A DNA stretch of 64,000 bases from Tretioscincus oriximinensis. Taxonomy: Eukaryota > Chordata > Lepidosauria > Squamata > Gymnophthalmidae. Shown here piece after piece: positions 11,601 through 21,330 of the stretch (position 1 is its first letter; each line of letters begins with the position of its first letter). The notes beneath the pieces are model-generated. The model saw only the letters and a list, made by a program, of their open reading frames with translations, was not told the origin of the DNA and searched no databases. Location of the stretch: the NCBI GenBank assembly GCA_022410635.1, contig JAJVDF010000003.1, positions 2,173,235 through 2,237,234 of the forward strand, given 5' to 3'. Made by a program: the position numbers and the translations under genes.

Positions 11601-13684
11601 AACATGAAGTACTAATTATTGATGAGCTGTGTTAAAGAATAATAATATTAAGAGGAGCCTAACTAGTTGAGGCTACTGTGTGCCTAGTCCATCATTCTGT
11701 CCCATATAATGGCCCACCAATGGCTTCTGGGCATCTCTTTCACTTGTTCTCAACTCCTTGTGATTGGCAGGGATTGCAACCTAAGCAACTGTTCTAGTAG
11801 CCATTGATCAATTTGTCCCCCATGAGTTAGTCTAAGGCAAATTCTGCACAATAGGAGAACTTGTTTAGTAAGTTGCCTGCAATTGCTCTCAAAAGCCAGG
11901 AACCTTTTGTTCCTGTTAATGTATTTCCACCAGAGGTTTTTTAAAAGAGCACAGGAAATGCCCACTACCTTTTCTCAGTGCTCTGCAGAGTAGGAACTTA
12001 TGAGAGGTAAGTGTGGACAGCATTGTGAGGAAGAGTTATAGGATAACACTGAATAAGCAGGTAGAAAAGAGCTCAGCCTAAGTTAGTCAGCTCACCTCTG
12101 AATTGAGCTGACCCATCAGGCTTCATATCACTCTCTTATGGAATTTCATAGCTGCTTTGCACCATTGTTACAACTATAGCAACCTTTGATGGAAACTATA
12201 AAATACCATGAAGTGGTCGCAAAAGATGTGAGATGGAAAAAGGGCTCTATGGCCTCTGTTAAGAAAGGAGTCACTGGAGAGCATGAACTGGCAAGCTGCC
12301 TCACCTAAAGCCAAACTTAAGCCCAGCACTGCCTGTGTGTCTATTTATCTATTTATTTATAGTACAACTTCTGTGTGCATCTTCATAAAATGATCATTTA
12401 ACCTAAGTACTAAACTGGTATATATGTCATGATCTACCTCTTCTATACAATGAACCATTCTATACATGTCTGCAAGTCAGTCTTTCCTCCCATCCCCCTC
12501 CCCTTACTGCAACCCCTTTATGATATTTTGACGTGCATTATAATGACCAACCAATTAAATAATTGGTGCTTGGAATCCAATTCTGTGCTTTCAAGGATAT
12601 TTCTACCATCAACCAGACCAAACTCAGTTTGTTAATCAAGGCTTTATCCCCTGGACAGCCAAGCAAATTTGGGGTATCTGCCAGGGAGATCATTCTTACC
12701 ACTTCATTGAAGGAACAATTAATAATCCCTATTATTCAATACAAAATAATAGATTTTTTTGGGTTGTGTGTGAAAAACCTGGGAATAGTGGATGGTGATT
12801 TCAATTTTTTTTTAAAGTTGAGTATTGCAAACTAGAAAATAAAAGTGCAGGATAGTTATTGTGTAAGGAGTTTACAGGACAGGAATCTTATTTATTTATT
12901 ATTTAGGAATTTGTGGCCCAGCATTGATCAACAGGTCCTAGACAGGAAGCACCAACAAACATAAAATATACAAATAATTATTAAAATACATTTAAAATAT
13001 ATTCCACTTAATCTTTCCTAAATCAAATGTCTGAGTGAAAAGAAGTGTTTCAACTACTTTGTTTCCTCAAAAATAAGACAGGATCTTGTTTTAATTTTTG
13101 CTCCAAAAGATCAGTTACGGCTTATTTTCAGGGGATGTATTATTTTTCCATGGACAACAATCTACATTTTTTGAACAAATAAAATTTAAATTGACTTTTT
13201 ATGAACTGTAACTAGGGCTTATTTTTGGAATAGGGCTTTATTTCAAGTATCCTTAAAAATCCTGAAAAATCGTTCTAGGTATTGTTTTCAAGGTAGATAT
13301 TATTTTCATGGAAACAGAGTAGATGCAAAAAACTCCGTAATGTTTGTGCCTGATAGTTTTAGAGCCATTAGAGAAATATCCTTACCTCTTACGCCATCTG
13401 CCAGAGGAAGTCCCCCTACTTGAGATCTTCCCAGATTATATATAGTTTCCATGGTCAACTCAGTGGCTTTGGTTTAAGTGTGTGGGTTTTTTGAGTTATT
13501 GCTTCTACATTGCAACCCAATCATTTATTTTTTTCTTCCCTTTTTTCTAGTTGATTACATTGTGATGCAGTTTGGCCGTGTAGCAGAGGACGTGTTCACT
13601 TTAGATTTCAATTATCCCCTGTGTGCACTTCAGGCCTTTGCCATTGGACTTTCCAGCTTTGACAGCAAACTGGCATGTGAATGA
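2473..13684 (+). CDS. TULP3: TULP3, tubby-like protein 3 (3' seven coding exons, 5' part outside window)
   Basis: Seven spliced exons join in frame to about 320 residues ending in the tubby C-terminal signature FDSKLACE. Human TULP3 has about 442 residues, so roughly the first 120 are missing here. The protein carries phosphoinositides and IFT-A together and delivers GPCRs and other membrane cargo to the primary cilium; it dampens Hedgehog signalling. TULP3 is preferred over its paralogue TUB because of diagnostic stretches: [49 protein letters not shown] and [13 protein letters not shown] typically has MYPTYF, SVDP, VPGMN and AIALSS at these places. The basic patch GRKRKKSK, which binds PI(4,5)P2 in the family, is intact. 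All introns are GT-AG. Introns carry several repeats, and one antisense LINE sits just upstream of the third visible exon. Gene identity is secure; the missing start is not resolved. Confidence 0.93.
2911..3125 (+). repeat. SINE of family B (Sauria-SINE-like)
   Basis: It carries GGCTAGAGTGTTAGA, a degenerate B-box-like GGTTTGATTC, GATGACCTTGGGTTGGTCACA and the end GTGGGGTATAAAAATG. This order (tRNA-like head, TGACCTTGGG..GTCAC body, GGGGTATAAA tail) matches squamate Sauria-type SINEs. It lies in the intron after TULP3 exon 2473-2606. Confidence 0.65.
3165..3235 (+). repeat. CR1 3'-end fragment
   Basis: GCTGGACTAAATGAGC..CCAATCCAGCAGGGCTCCTC matches the same segment of the fuller CR1 copy at 29.74-29.80 kb. 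Two similar small pieces (GCCTGGAATGTTCAACTCAGTGG-like) occur near 4148-4172 and 8728-8752. Confidence 0.55.
3456..3653 (+). CDS. TULP3: TULP3 exon: start of the tubby domain
   Basis: The acceptor is a pyrimidine tract plus CCCCCAG; the donor is AAG|GTACTT; both ends are phase 0 (66 codons). After a variable lead ([11 protein letters not shown]) it encodes [20 protein letters not shown], then [20 protein letters not shown]. These are the first strands of the tubby beta-barrel. GLFPTYYM is the TULP3 version of a segment that reads MYPTYF in TUB. Confidence 0.93.
4205..5765 (-). mobile_element. LINE retrotransposon, CR1/L2-like (Jockey superfamily), 5'-truncated and decayed
   Basis: Read on the minus strand, 5709-5110 encodes a reverse-transcriptase fragment of about 199 residues with [38 protein letters not shown] and the catalytic box [11 protein letters not shown]. 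The next frame (4958-4638) encodes the thumb and C-terminal part with [19 protein letters not shown] and KELHWLPI. The 3' end reads into GGGCGGCAAAAAATG then an (AAAT)-rich tail near 4205. It has no complete ORF and is antisense within a TULP3 intron, about 215 bp upstream of the exon at 5981. Calling it CR1 or L2 more precisely needs a repeat library. Confidence 0.85.
5981..6093 (+). CDS. TULP3: TULP3 exon: phosphoinositide-binding basic patch
   Basis: The acceptor is ATATAACCAG and the donor is CAG|GTGAGA. It starts in phase 0 and leaves AG of a split Arg codon. The 113-bp exon encodes [20 protein letters not shown], then [17 protein letters not shown]. The Lys and Arg in RKRKK are the residues shown in family members to contact PI(4,5)P2; both are present. 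The exon has no internal ATG and was found by splice-site and family matching. Confidence 0.93.
6746..6860 (+). CDS. TULP3: TULP3 exon: tubby-domain core
   Basis: The acceptor is CTCTAACCTTAG and the donor is TAT|GTAAGT. The first base completes Arg (AGG) with the previous exon. It encodes [20 protein letters not shown], then [18 protein letters not shown]. The first half is nearly invariant in the family. The second half follows the TULP3 pattern (GLV..AHTR.ELAAI.Y), not the TUB pattern. Confidence 0.93.
7190..7285 (-). repeat. LINE 3' tail fragment
   Basis: TTTATTTATTTATACATATACCCCACC followed by GATCTCAG..AGCC and CAACAATACAAAA is the inverted 3' end seen at the other CR1/L2-like LINE copies. 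Only the terminal 100 bp is recognisable. The rest of this intron (6861-7906) holds nothing else I can name. Confidence 0.5.
7907..8005 (+). CDS. TULP3: TULP3 exon: [13 protein letters not shown] segment
   Basis: The acceptor is a T-rich tract plus AAAAAG and the donor is AAT|GTAAGT. It is exactly 33 codons, phase 0 at both ends. It encodes [20 protein letters not shown], then [13 protein letters not shown]. The block is a hallmark of the tubby barrel; VIIPGM favours TULP3. Confidence 0.94.
10190..10360 (-). repeat. CR1 3'-end fragment
   Basis: GACCTGCTGAATGGGGCCAG, CTCACAGTGGCCCACCAATTG and CACCTAGGCAGTCTGAAGCAG are the inverted CR1 end block found many times in this window. Confidence 0.6.
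10690..10945 (-). repeat. CR1 3'-end fragment
   Basis: It contains GGAGCCCTGCTAAGTCGGAC, CTCGACTCCCTGCAAATGGT, GTATCAAGAGATCCATC and CTTGTCTAATCCTGTCTTAA, in the same order as the copies at 31.85, 41.95 and 58.3 kb. It ends about 40 bp upstream of the exon at 10989. Confidence 0.7.
10989..11160 (+). CDS. TULP3: TULP3 exon: [19 protein letters not shown] segment
   Basis: The acceptor is CTGTTGTGCAG and the donor is GACC|GTAAGA. The 172-bp exon is phase 0 at its start and leaves one base (C) at its end. It encodes [40 protein letters not shown] and [17 protein letters not shown]. The DTQSYVLNF and [12 protein letters not shown] blocks are nearly invariant in tubby proteins. Reading through the donor gives a false stop after Arg-Lys-Ser. 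Confidence 0.94.
11650..11970 (-). repeat. CR1 3'-end fragment, diverged
   Basis: AAGAGGAGCCTAACTAGTTG, CATCATTCTGTCCCATATAA and TGGCCCACCAATGGCTTCTG match the inverted CR1 end block. The right part is weaker. Confidence 0.6.
12885..13030 (-). repeat. LINE 3' tail fragment
   Basis: CTTATTTATTTATTATTTAGG, GGCCCAGCATTGATCAACAGG and a run of ACAAACATAAAATATACAA have the layout of the inverted CR1/L2-like 3' end. The following bases (13060-13260) hold CCTCAAAAATAAGACAGG and an inverted GGGCTTATTTTTGGA, the pattern of a short non-autonomous DNA transposon. Confidence 0.45.
13551..13684 (+). CDS. TULP3: TULP3 last coding exon and stop
   Basis: The acceptor is TTTTTTCTAG. The carried C plus TT gives Leu, then [43 protein letters not shown] and TGA. 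The last 15 residues form the buried C-terminal helix that is diagnostic for the tubby domain. The junction residue is unusual: the family usually has Pro here (NDPDYI), but the assembled bases give Leu (NDLDYI). Confidence 0.94.
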
Positions 13685-16079
13685 CAAACAAGTCTTAGAG
13701 AGTCTTCTCTACAGTCACATCAGAGAAGGAAATGGCAACACATTGAAGAAAGATGGCAACGTGACACTAGGCAATGCAAAGCCCTGTCTTTTATTCTATC
13801 TGTATTTTTGGAGAACAAGGAAAATGAAGTACTGCTATTGTTGCTGATGGTGCTGGGAACCCTGAAAGGCTTTTCTAGAGAAAAAATGGTCTGTAGTCCT
13901 GATCCCAGAATAGCTAAACATTACCGTAATCAAAAATTCTTGCTCAGATTTTATTTCATTTTCCTCCAATAACTGATCCTATCAAATTTTAGTACAACAA
14001 GAGACGTTTTGGGTGTCTTATTACTCTGTAGCACCTCAGTTTTTTAAAATAGAATTGATTGTTCTTGATTGTAAATTTGTATTAGCAAAAAGTATTTATG
14101 TTCTCCTATAAGTGGTATTAGAATTCAAAGATGTAGCCATTTCGGTCTGGATCTATACAAAAAAGGGATGACTAGGAGCACCTTAGAAATTTAACAGAAA
14201 GGAGTAAGTTGGTAGCCTCAGTTCTCTTATTCTAAGTTGCCTCCTTAAATTATTCTACATAAAAACTTTAGAGGTTCTGTCCTCACATATTATGCTAGTT
14301 CAAAAAAGCCATATAACAATGTGTGTTCCTTGCCTTTTTAATGGAATCATACTCCTTTCCTTAAAAATCCATAGCTGCATCATGTTTTCAATAAGGTGGA
14401 ACTCATATTAAGAAAGCATGTTTGTGGAAGGAGAACAATGTTTTCCTTGATTTCTTTTGTCTTCACTAAGTATTTAAAATCTTCTCTGTGTGATTTTTGC
14501 TTTTGGAACTTTTTAAAGGGAAATCATGTTCTTCATTCAGCCAATGTGTAGTGGATGACATGATACCAGGATGTATTTTGTGTACAAGTCAATTTGAACT
14601 CCGTTTTCCTTTTGAAATATGATAGCAGAATTTGGAAAATGTACCTAACTGATCTTTGGTAAACCAATCTGGGGCTTTTTTGCCCTGGGAACCATTCCCA
14701 TCCACTGGCTGGGAGGGAGTATTTCTTGCTTTTCAGCCCTTCCCCAGAAAGAAACATTCTCAGTCTTCCATCAGGAGCAGGAGGTGTGAAGGCTGGGATC
14801 ACTAAACTTTCTGTGTTCTACATATCTGACTCACTCCCCGTGTTACATGATATGTGGAATACAAGGTAGTCTCTAGCATTAATACTTCCTCAGAAATGTT
14901 TCCACAGCACAAGAATGATTTTGGACAGCTTAAAAGCAACCCATCAGGATTAAGTTGTAAGATAATTTTAAGAATGCTTTTGGAAGACTTAGAGAATAGT
15001 GATACTATGAACAATGTGACTATCTTGTTTATCACTTCAACTCTACCTTAGTCCTGGTGTAAAAGGGCCTTGGAGCTTTATTGATGGTTGTCTGTAGGTT
15101 ATCTGTCCCCATAAGCAATGTTGTATCTATATGCAAAGGTCATTCCTGTCATTGTGGAACACTGGCGTCTGTCCTTGCATAGCTACAATTCAGTCCTTGA
15201 CATGTCTTATGTATGGCATTGCCTGTAAATTGCCCTTGTGTTTTGACCAGCATGTTTGAATATGGATGGCCTTGTCTAGTCATCACTTTCTTACTTGGCC
15301 CAGTTCTACACTTCTGGTGTTGTGCTTGTTATCTGAATTCTGTGCAGTTTAAATGTCTCTGCCTTACATCTTCTTACCTGTTCTTAGCAAATGCTATAAT
15401 GCAGATATTCAATGTGTCAAAAGACACATTTGTTATGAAGTGTTACTTTTGCATTTTGTTTTAAATTAATATTCATCTTATCAGGAAAATCAAGTGATAG
15501 AATGACCTTCCGTGACCAGCCTTTATTAGTCTGTGCTTCTTTCATGAGACTTTTGACAGTTGACTTTAGAGCTAACCCTAATTTATATTTTTGTTGCTCT
15601 GAAAAACAGACTTTCTGTGTTCTTCATGGTGTCTTTATTCTTTTGTTTTTATCCTTCTTCCTTGCAGGGTTCTCTATAAATCAATCAATCCACCTCTATA
15701 GATTTATCAGTGGTTTTGGCAAGCATTTTGTTTTCCCCCAAACCATTTCTTCAAGTGGAAATGGATAATCTTATCTCAGTCAGCAGCTGGAATTCTTTAA
15801 GAGAAGCCATGACATCCAATTAAAAATATGAGACAGATTATTATTTACACTGCCTCACAAATGGGTGCATTAGTAACAAGGGTATCTGATTAAAATTATA
15901 GCAGATTTTTATCTTAAAAAATTAGATTATTATGTAACATTATAGGACTTTTTTTGCATATACTGGACTAGATCTGTTTTACCAAATCCAGATTAGTTTG
16001 ATCTGGATTAACCATAGGAATGGGCATTTGCATTAAGCAGGTTGGACTACATTAGAAGTGGGACAGCACATTCTACATT

Positions 16080-16364
16080 GCAAATGGCTCAGTCGCTTAG
16101 GAAACCATCTCTCATCTGGGAGATTGGATTTCCAAGCCCTATGTCGGACGTGGGGAAGGGTGAGCACCTTCCACTAGCCTGTAGCTCTAGCCAGCCCAGC
16201 TACTTGAAAGCATGAATTGCAAGAAATTGCAACTGACTGCAAGTAGATACATGGGAACCACCACAGCCTGGTGAGGAAGATAGCCTTAGGGCAAAATACA
16301 CTTGTAAGCTGCTTTGAGTCCCTTCGAAAGGTGAGAAAAGCAGGGTATAAGAACCCAGTTCTTT
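16080..16364 (+). repeat. tRNA-derived SINE, family A
   Basis: It starts with an A-box-like ATGGCTCAGTCGCTTAGGAA, has a degraded B box (GATTTCCAAGCCCT), then a body with GCAAGAAATTGCAACTGACT and GGGAACCACCACAGCCTGGT, and ends GCAGGGTATAAGAACCCAGT. The head is tRNA-like and the 3' end GGTATAAGAACC is shared by all family A copies in the window. Confidence 0.8.
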
Positions 16365-16751
16365 GAATGTGGAGTTATGAATCCATATGACACATTTCGC
16401 CAACTTCCCTATCATTCAAGTGCAGGCATTGCTGGGTTCAAATACTGCCAGCCAGCTCTGCGTTGATTTCAGAGCAACTGGTAGCATTCCCCAGCAGACT
16501 TTTAAGGTGATACAAAGAGGATGTGAAGAAGTTTGCCTCATTTCCTGGACAGTGTGTAGCTTTTGCAGCTGGTAGTGGTCTATGTACAGGTGCACCAGGG
16601 CTTACTCTGCATCAGGTGGCACTAGCACAGGTGTAGATTTGATTGATGTGATTGATTATTAATCTGGTTTAATCTCTTGCTATCTGTCTGAACTTGTTTA
16701 GCAAATTCCAAGCAGACANTGTAGACTAATCAGTCCCTTAGTAAGGTTGTA

Positions 16752-16945
16752 CTGGTGTAGTGGTTAGTGTCAGTATCTTATCTAGAAGTCTCCCACTGGG
16801 TGACCTTGGGCTAGTCACAGTTCCTCCAAACACTCAGCCCGAGCTACTTTATAAGGTTTATGTTGTGAAGAGAAGAACAGAAAGTTACGAAACCGCTTTG
16901 ATCCCTTTTGGCTTGTGAGGTATAAAAACCAACTCTTCTAATATT
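16752..16945 (+). repeat. SINE of family B (Sauria-SINE-like)
   Basis: TGGTGTAGTGGTTAGTGTCA, GGGTGACCTTGGGCTAGTCA, TTATGTTGTGAAGAGAAGAA and GTGAGGTATAAAAACCAACT appear in order. The head is tRNA-like (TAGTGGTTAG). Confidence 0.75.
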
Positions 16946-17464
16946 AGCAAGCAATTCTGAATTTAAATGAAGGGGCTCCAGTCTGCTGGAATTGACCGAC
17001 ATTTCTTTTCCTGGCTATAAGCATTATTTTTGGCTCTTTCTGTACTGTGCCTTATGATTTGCACCAGCATGCGGATAACAGGCCCCTATTCAGAGATATA
17101 ATCCAGAACAAATCTCAATACAGAAAGAGCAATCGTTTCTGTTTGAGCTGGTAAAATCACTACAAAAACAGACATGCACATTGTGTTGTCAATCACCTTG
17201 ACCCTTATTATTATTGTTTATTGGAAAGTGGTATATAAGTGCAAATAACAATATCATGTTTGTTTCTACTGTAAGTGTAGCATGATGATACACTTCTGTG
17301 CCTCCTTCCCAGCTTTTTCCTTTTGTGTAAGTATTCTTGCAAATGTAGTCCAAGCCATCAAGTGAATGGATGTTGTTGCTTTGAAAGTGTGCTTGTTTTG
17401 CAAAAATCTTTATTACGTCAAATCTGACCCTGTATAACACATTATATTTATAACTTTGTATGCC

Positions 17465-17470
17465 AATAAA
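17465..17470 (+). terminator. Candidate TULP3 poly(A) signal
   Basis: AATAAA lies in GTATGCCAATAAAAATAAT. It is followed after about 25 bases by a T/G-rich stretch (GGTTTTGTCTTTTG), the usual downstream element. Confidence 0.5.
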
Positions 17471-17491
17471 AATAATTTATATATTTTAAAG

Positions 17492-18524
17492 GTTTTGTCT
17501 TTTGACTGCTAGCGGTGTATTATTAGTTAGGGGGTCTCTTAGCACCTTGGGGACTTAACAAGAAAAAAGTTGGAACATGAGCTAATCGTATTCAATGGAG
17601 TGAACAAACACAGATTTATCACAAGTTGTGTTCTGTAGAACAACAGAATTGCAAATACGTGTTGATGAAGTAAGTGTAATGATAGTCATTATAGCTTTAT
17701 GTGTGGTGAGAAATCTAAACTTGTTAGTGTTAGATTGGGAATTAGAAGAGATGAATAGTGGTGTGATGTTGATGTACCTCTTATTACGTATTTTGCACTA
17801 TGATTGCCTAGTATGTATTTCTCCCATGATCTCCCTGTTTTAAAAGTTATAACTTCCTGAAAGTAATATCATTCGGTAGAGACTTAGACTTAACTATTTG
17901 ACGATTAGAACTTNAATTAATCTGAAAGCTCACAGGAGAAAGGAAAAGGAAAGTTGGGGGGGCAGCTGTGTGACTATAAAGTTCCCATTATTCTCTTTTG
18001 ATTTGTGAGACTAGTCCTTGTTGCTGAGTCAGCTCATCACCAATTGCCCACGAGGCAAGTCTTCTGATAGGTGTCACCTGATCCTGACAAGCAGATGCTG
18101 AGAGACGGGGAAGCTGAAGTAGCATACCGAGCCACGAGTTTTGATCCTGGCTCTGAGTTCCTGCAACCCTGGAAACAAGCAACCTTCCAAATGGCAATCT
18201 ATGACTCATACACACTGGCTCATCGAATTCACGTTTCATCCCTTTGAGATCCCTGTTCTCAAAAGCCCCCTGGAATATACAGTACTTCGTGTCACAGTTC
18301 TAATGTGGGGTCTCCTTAGAAGGGCTCTGTGAACTCCGACTGTAAACTTAGATATGCCTGAATTCTTAACTTCTGGCAACCTAAGGTGTCACTTTGGGTC
18401 TGAAGAAAAATGACCAATTCTACTTCTCTCATCTTCAGAGCACCTACATACCTGAGACATCTTAGACCAACTATTTTAAAAGCAAGGAGTATTTCTAAGA
18501 CCAGCAGTTTTGCATTTTTTATGT
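17492..18524. other. Intergenic sequence, nothing recognised
   Basis: About 1 kb between the probable TULP3 3' end and the next repeats. No splice-supported ORF or known repeat is recognisable. Composition changes from AT-rich to balanced towards the CpG block downstream. Confidence 0.4.
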
Positions 18525-18650
18525 ACATTTCTATGCCTCCTTATACCCGAAGGTCTCAGTGTGGTTTANAGTAACACATTAAACCATTAACATACTTAAA
18601 ACAGCAACGTCTCAAAGAAGGGAAGGTCAGTTTGAGAAGCTCAGATAGGG
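18525..18650 (-). repeat. LINE 3' end fragment, CR1/L2-like
   Basis: CCTTATACCCGAAGGTCTCAG, TGTGGTTNAGAGTAACACATT-like sequence and CTTAAAACAGC match the inverted 3' end at 4235-4310 and 39.88-39.95 kb. Confidence 0.6.
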
Positions 18651-18817
18651 AAGGTGCCTTGTAACGACTTAAAACTGCTGGTTGATCTGCCAGATGTTTT
18701 TGAACTACAAAGCCTCACCATCCTACAAGGTGTGAGGGAAAGAGTTCCAAAGCTCTGGAGGGCCCCAGAACAGAGAGCAGCTGTGCTAGGGTGTCAGTAC
18801 GGGGAGAGTTTTGAATG

Positions 18818-18962
18818 CAGGAGTGTCAAAGTGCCCTTCCAGATATTCATGAACAACTTCCCAGCATTCCGTTCCACTCCCAGCACTGTTTAAGGCCACT
18901 CTACTGAACACAATGGAATGCTGGCAGTTGTAGTTCAGGAACATCTGGAAGGCATTCTAATG
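18818..18962. mobile_element. Fold-back MITE, probable hAT type, diverged copy
   Basis: The left arm (AGTGTCAAAGTGCCCTTCCAG ...CAGCATTCC) pairs with the right arm (GGAATGCTGGCAGTTGTAGT ...CATCTGGAAGGC). It is the same family as the perfect hairpin at 40,234-40,390 but with many mismatches. Confidence 0.65.
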
Positions 18963-19049
18963 GCTCCTTGGTTGCACCTGATAGCACCCTAGCCCTTGGC
19001 TCTGGAGAGCTGGTGGGACCTGCCCTTGTTGGGGTTGGCTAATCCAGGG

Positions 19050-20680
19050 TGNTAGGAGGAATCTCTTCTTGGCTAGAACTTGTGGTCTCCCGGGCGCCGG
19101 GGATCCTTTTCTGAATCCTCCTGGTCCTTGGCTCAGGACCTTTCCGTGTAGGCCAGGAGGGTTCAGCATGGCCTGCGAAGATGTCTTCCAGTGGCAGCCA
19201 ACTGGGGATGGGGAAGAGAGACGGGTCCAGGGGGCTCCCCAAGCCCTTCATTTGAACGGCCAGCGAAACTAGAGCCCAGGCCGCCCCTCTCCCCCCCCCC
19301 CTGAAAACAAGAGCCACAAGTCTTCTACGAGGGGTCCTTTAGCCCCATCCTCGGCCCAGGCTGCTTTGGGGCCCCGGGGGGCCGAAGTGCGCGGCGGCCG
19401 GTCTCGGCCTCCTCCTCCCCCGGGCGCCCCCGGGCGGCTCCTCCCGTCCCTGCCGGTCCCTCCCCTTGTTTCCGCTGGCAGCGGGTGGGACGGTGGGGAG
19501 GAAGCGGAGAAGGAAGCGAGCCGAGTTGTGGGTCCGATGAGCCTGGACTGAAACCGGAGTGGCGCCGGAGCGCGGACAGACAGACGGTGAGCGGCGGCGG
19601 CGGCAACGCGNNNNNNNNNNNNNNNNNNNNNNNNNNNNNNNNNNNNNNNNNNNNNNNNNNNNNNNNNNNNNNNNNNNNNNNNNNNNNNNNNNNNNNNNNN
19701 NNNNNNNNNNNNNNNNNNNNNNNNNNNNNNNNNNNNNNNNNNNNNNNNNNNNNNNNNNNNNNNNNNNNNNNNNNNNNNNNNNNNNNNNNNNNNNNNNNNN
19801 NNNNNNNNNNNNNNNNNNNNNNNNNNNNNNNNNNNNNNNNNNNNNNNNNNNNNNNNNNNNNNNNNNNNNNNNNNNNNNNNNNNNNNNNNNNNNNNNNNNN
19901 NNNNNNNNNNNNNNNNNNNNNNNNNNNNNNNNNNNNNNNNNNNNNNNNNNNNNNNNNNNNNNNNNNNNNNNNNNNNNNNNNNNNNNNNNNNNNNNNNNNN
20001 NNNNNNNNNNNNNNNNNNNNNNNNNNNNNNNNNNNNNNNNNNNNNNNNNNNNNNNNNNNNNNNNNNNNNNNNNNNNNNNNNNNNNNNNNNNNNNNNNNNN
20101 NNNNNNNNNNNNNNNNNNNNNNNNNNNNNNNNNNNNNNNNNNNNNNNNNNNNNNNNNNNNNNNNNNNNNNNNNNNNNNNNNNNNNNNNNNNNNNNNNNNN
20201 NNNNNNNNNNNNNNNNNNNNNNNNNNNNNNNNNNNNNNNNNNNNNNNNNNNNNNNNNNNNNNNNNNNNNNNNNNNNNNNNNNNNNNNNNNNNNNNNNNNN
20301 NNNNNNNNNNNNNNNNNNNNNNNNNNNNNNNNNNNNNNNNNNNNNNNNNNNNNNNNNNNNNNNNNNNNNNNNNNNNNNNNNNNNNNNNNNNNNNNNNNNN
20401 NNNNNNNNNNNNNNNNNNNNNNNNNNNNNNNNNNNNNNNNNNNNNNNNNNNNNNNNNNNNNNNNNNNNNNNNNNNNNNNNNNNNNNNNNNNNNNNNNNNN
20501 NNNNNNNNNNNNNNNNNNNNNNNNNNNNNNNNNNNNNNNNNNNNNNNNNNNNNNNNNNNNNNNNNNNNNNNNNNNNNNGGGGGGGGGGGGGGGGGGGGGC
20601 GACGTCCCCTCTTTACGCGTCTCCCCTGTGGATCTACTGAGGCGCCTGGCAGGGATCCACCGGCCCACCCAGGGCCCTGA
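19050..20680 (+). promoter_or_regulatory. CpG island with probable non-coding first exon of the next gene (TEAD4 by synteny)
   Basis: Sequence on both sides of the gap is rich in G+C and CpG (for example GAAGTGCGCGGCGGCCGG, TGGCGCCGGAGCGCGG). Just before the gap CAGACAGACG|GTGAGCGGCGG looks like a plus-strand exon end with a strong splice donor. No ORF with recognisable protein is present, so it would be a 5' UTR exon. The order TULP3, TEAD4, TSPAN9 on one strand is standard in vertebrates, which is the only reason for naming TEAD4. The gap hides most of the island. Confidence 0.5.
19611..20578. other. Assembly gap, 968 Ns
   Basis: A continuous N block inside the CpG island. Its right edge is a run of 21 G (20579-20599) and its left edge is CGG-repeat-like. 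Both are hard to sequence, which explains the gap. Any frame spanning it is meaningless. Confidence 0.99.
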
Positions 20681-20682
20681 AA

Positions 20683-20826
20683 GCTTCATCCACACAGCAC
20701 TTCTTTATTCTACTATAGTTGGGTATATTCTACCATGAAGCGTACATGGAACAGACCAGTCCGTACAATGCTTTGTGGTGGAATATCCAACTATGGTGTA
20801 GTAAATCAGAAGTGTGTGGATGCCGC
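20683..20826. mobile_element. Palindromic MITE, TTATTCCAC family
   Basis: The left arm 20683-20743 (CATCCACACAGCACTTC ... ACCATGAAGCGT) pairs with the right arm 20765-20826 (ACAATGCTTTGTGGTGGAAT ... AGTGTGTGGATGC). Two further copies lie at 61.0-61.5 and 62.5 kb. There is no coding capacity. Confidence 0.75.
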
Positions 20827-21040
20827 CTAAGAGAGACTGTTAGGGTCCCATTTGTTTCAATAATCGGAAAAATGCCTCTCGTCATTAAGAAACGAGGCTA
20901 CATCCGTATCCCCACCCGAAGAACAGAAGCGGCTTGGAGACGGCCGGGGCCACACCCTTCCCCCCAAATCCACCCATGAAAAGCCAGAAACGTGGATGAG
21001 GAAAGAGAGGTAGCAGCATCCATGTCTATCCACATCCTAG

Positions 21041-21330
21041 GAGAAGAAGAATGGGGGTTTTATGCCCTGCCTGTCCCTCCTGAAGGAAGGCAGAGTAGCT
21101 TGCAAGCTATTTTTTGCCCAAAGGCTTAAGTTTCTCTTCCCCACCGCATTGTGATGGGACTTATAGATCTACTTGCAATTTCCTGCTTTCAAACAGCTAG
21201 GCTGGCTGAAGCTGAGGCCAGTAGAGGACACTCATTCCTCTGCACGGCAAACACATGANGCCTCAAACTCCTGTCTCTCTGTTGGAAGACTGTTGCTCTT
21301 AACCTCTGCACCACTGTGCCCTACCACCGC
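21041..21330 (-). repeat. tRNA-derived SINE, family A, inverted
   Basis: Reverse-complement order is intact: a GAAGAAGAA tail, a body with GATCTACTTGCAATTTCCTG, and a tRNA-like head ending near 21325. Several substitutions and one N show age. Confidence 0.65.

Larger units (their letters stand above)
13685..17491 (+). other. TULP3: Probable TULP3 3' UTR
   Basis: No strong AATAAA follows the stop codon until 17465. The stretch is AT-rich and contains two SINEs and no other gene. A UTR of 3.8 kb is long but possible. Usage of an earlier non-canonical signal cannot be excluded from sequence alone. Confidence 0.45.

Noticed and set aside
19325..20738. Open frames of 370-456 codons on both strands
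   Set aside because: They run through the 968-base N gap and are only open because Ns are not stops. The readable ends are GC-rich and unlike any protein.
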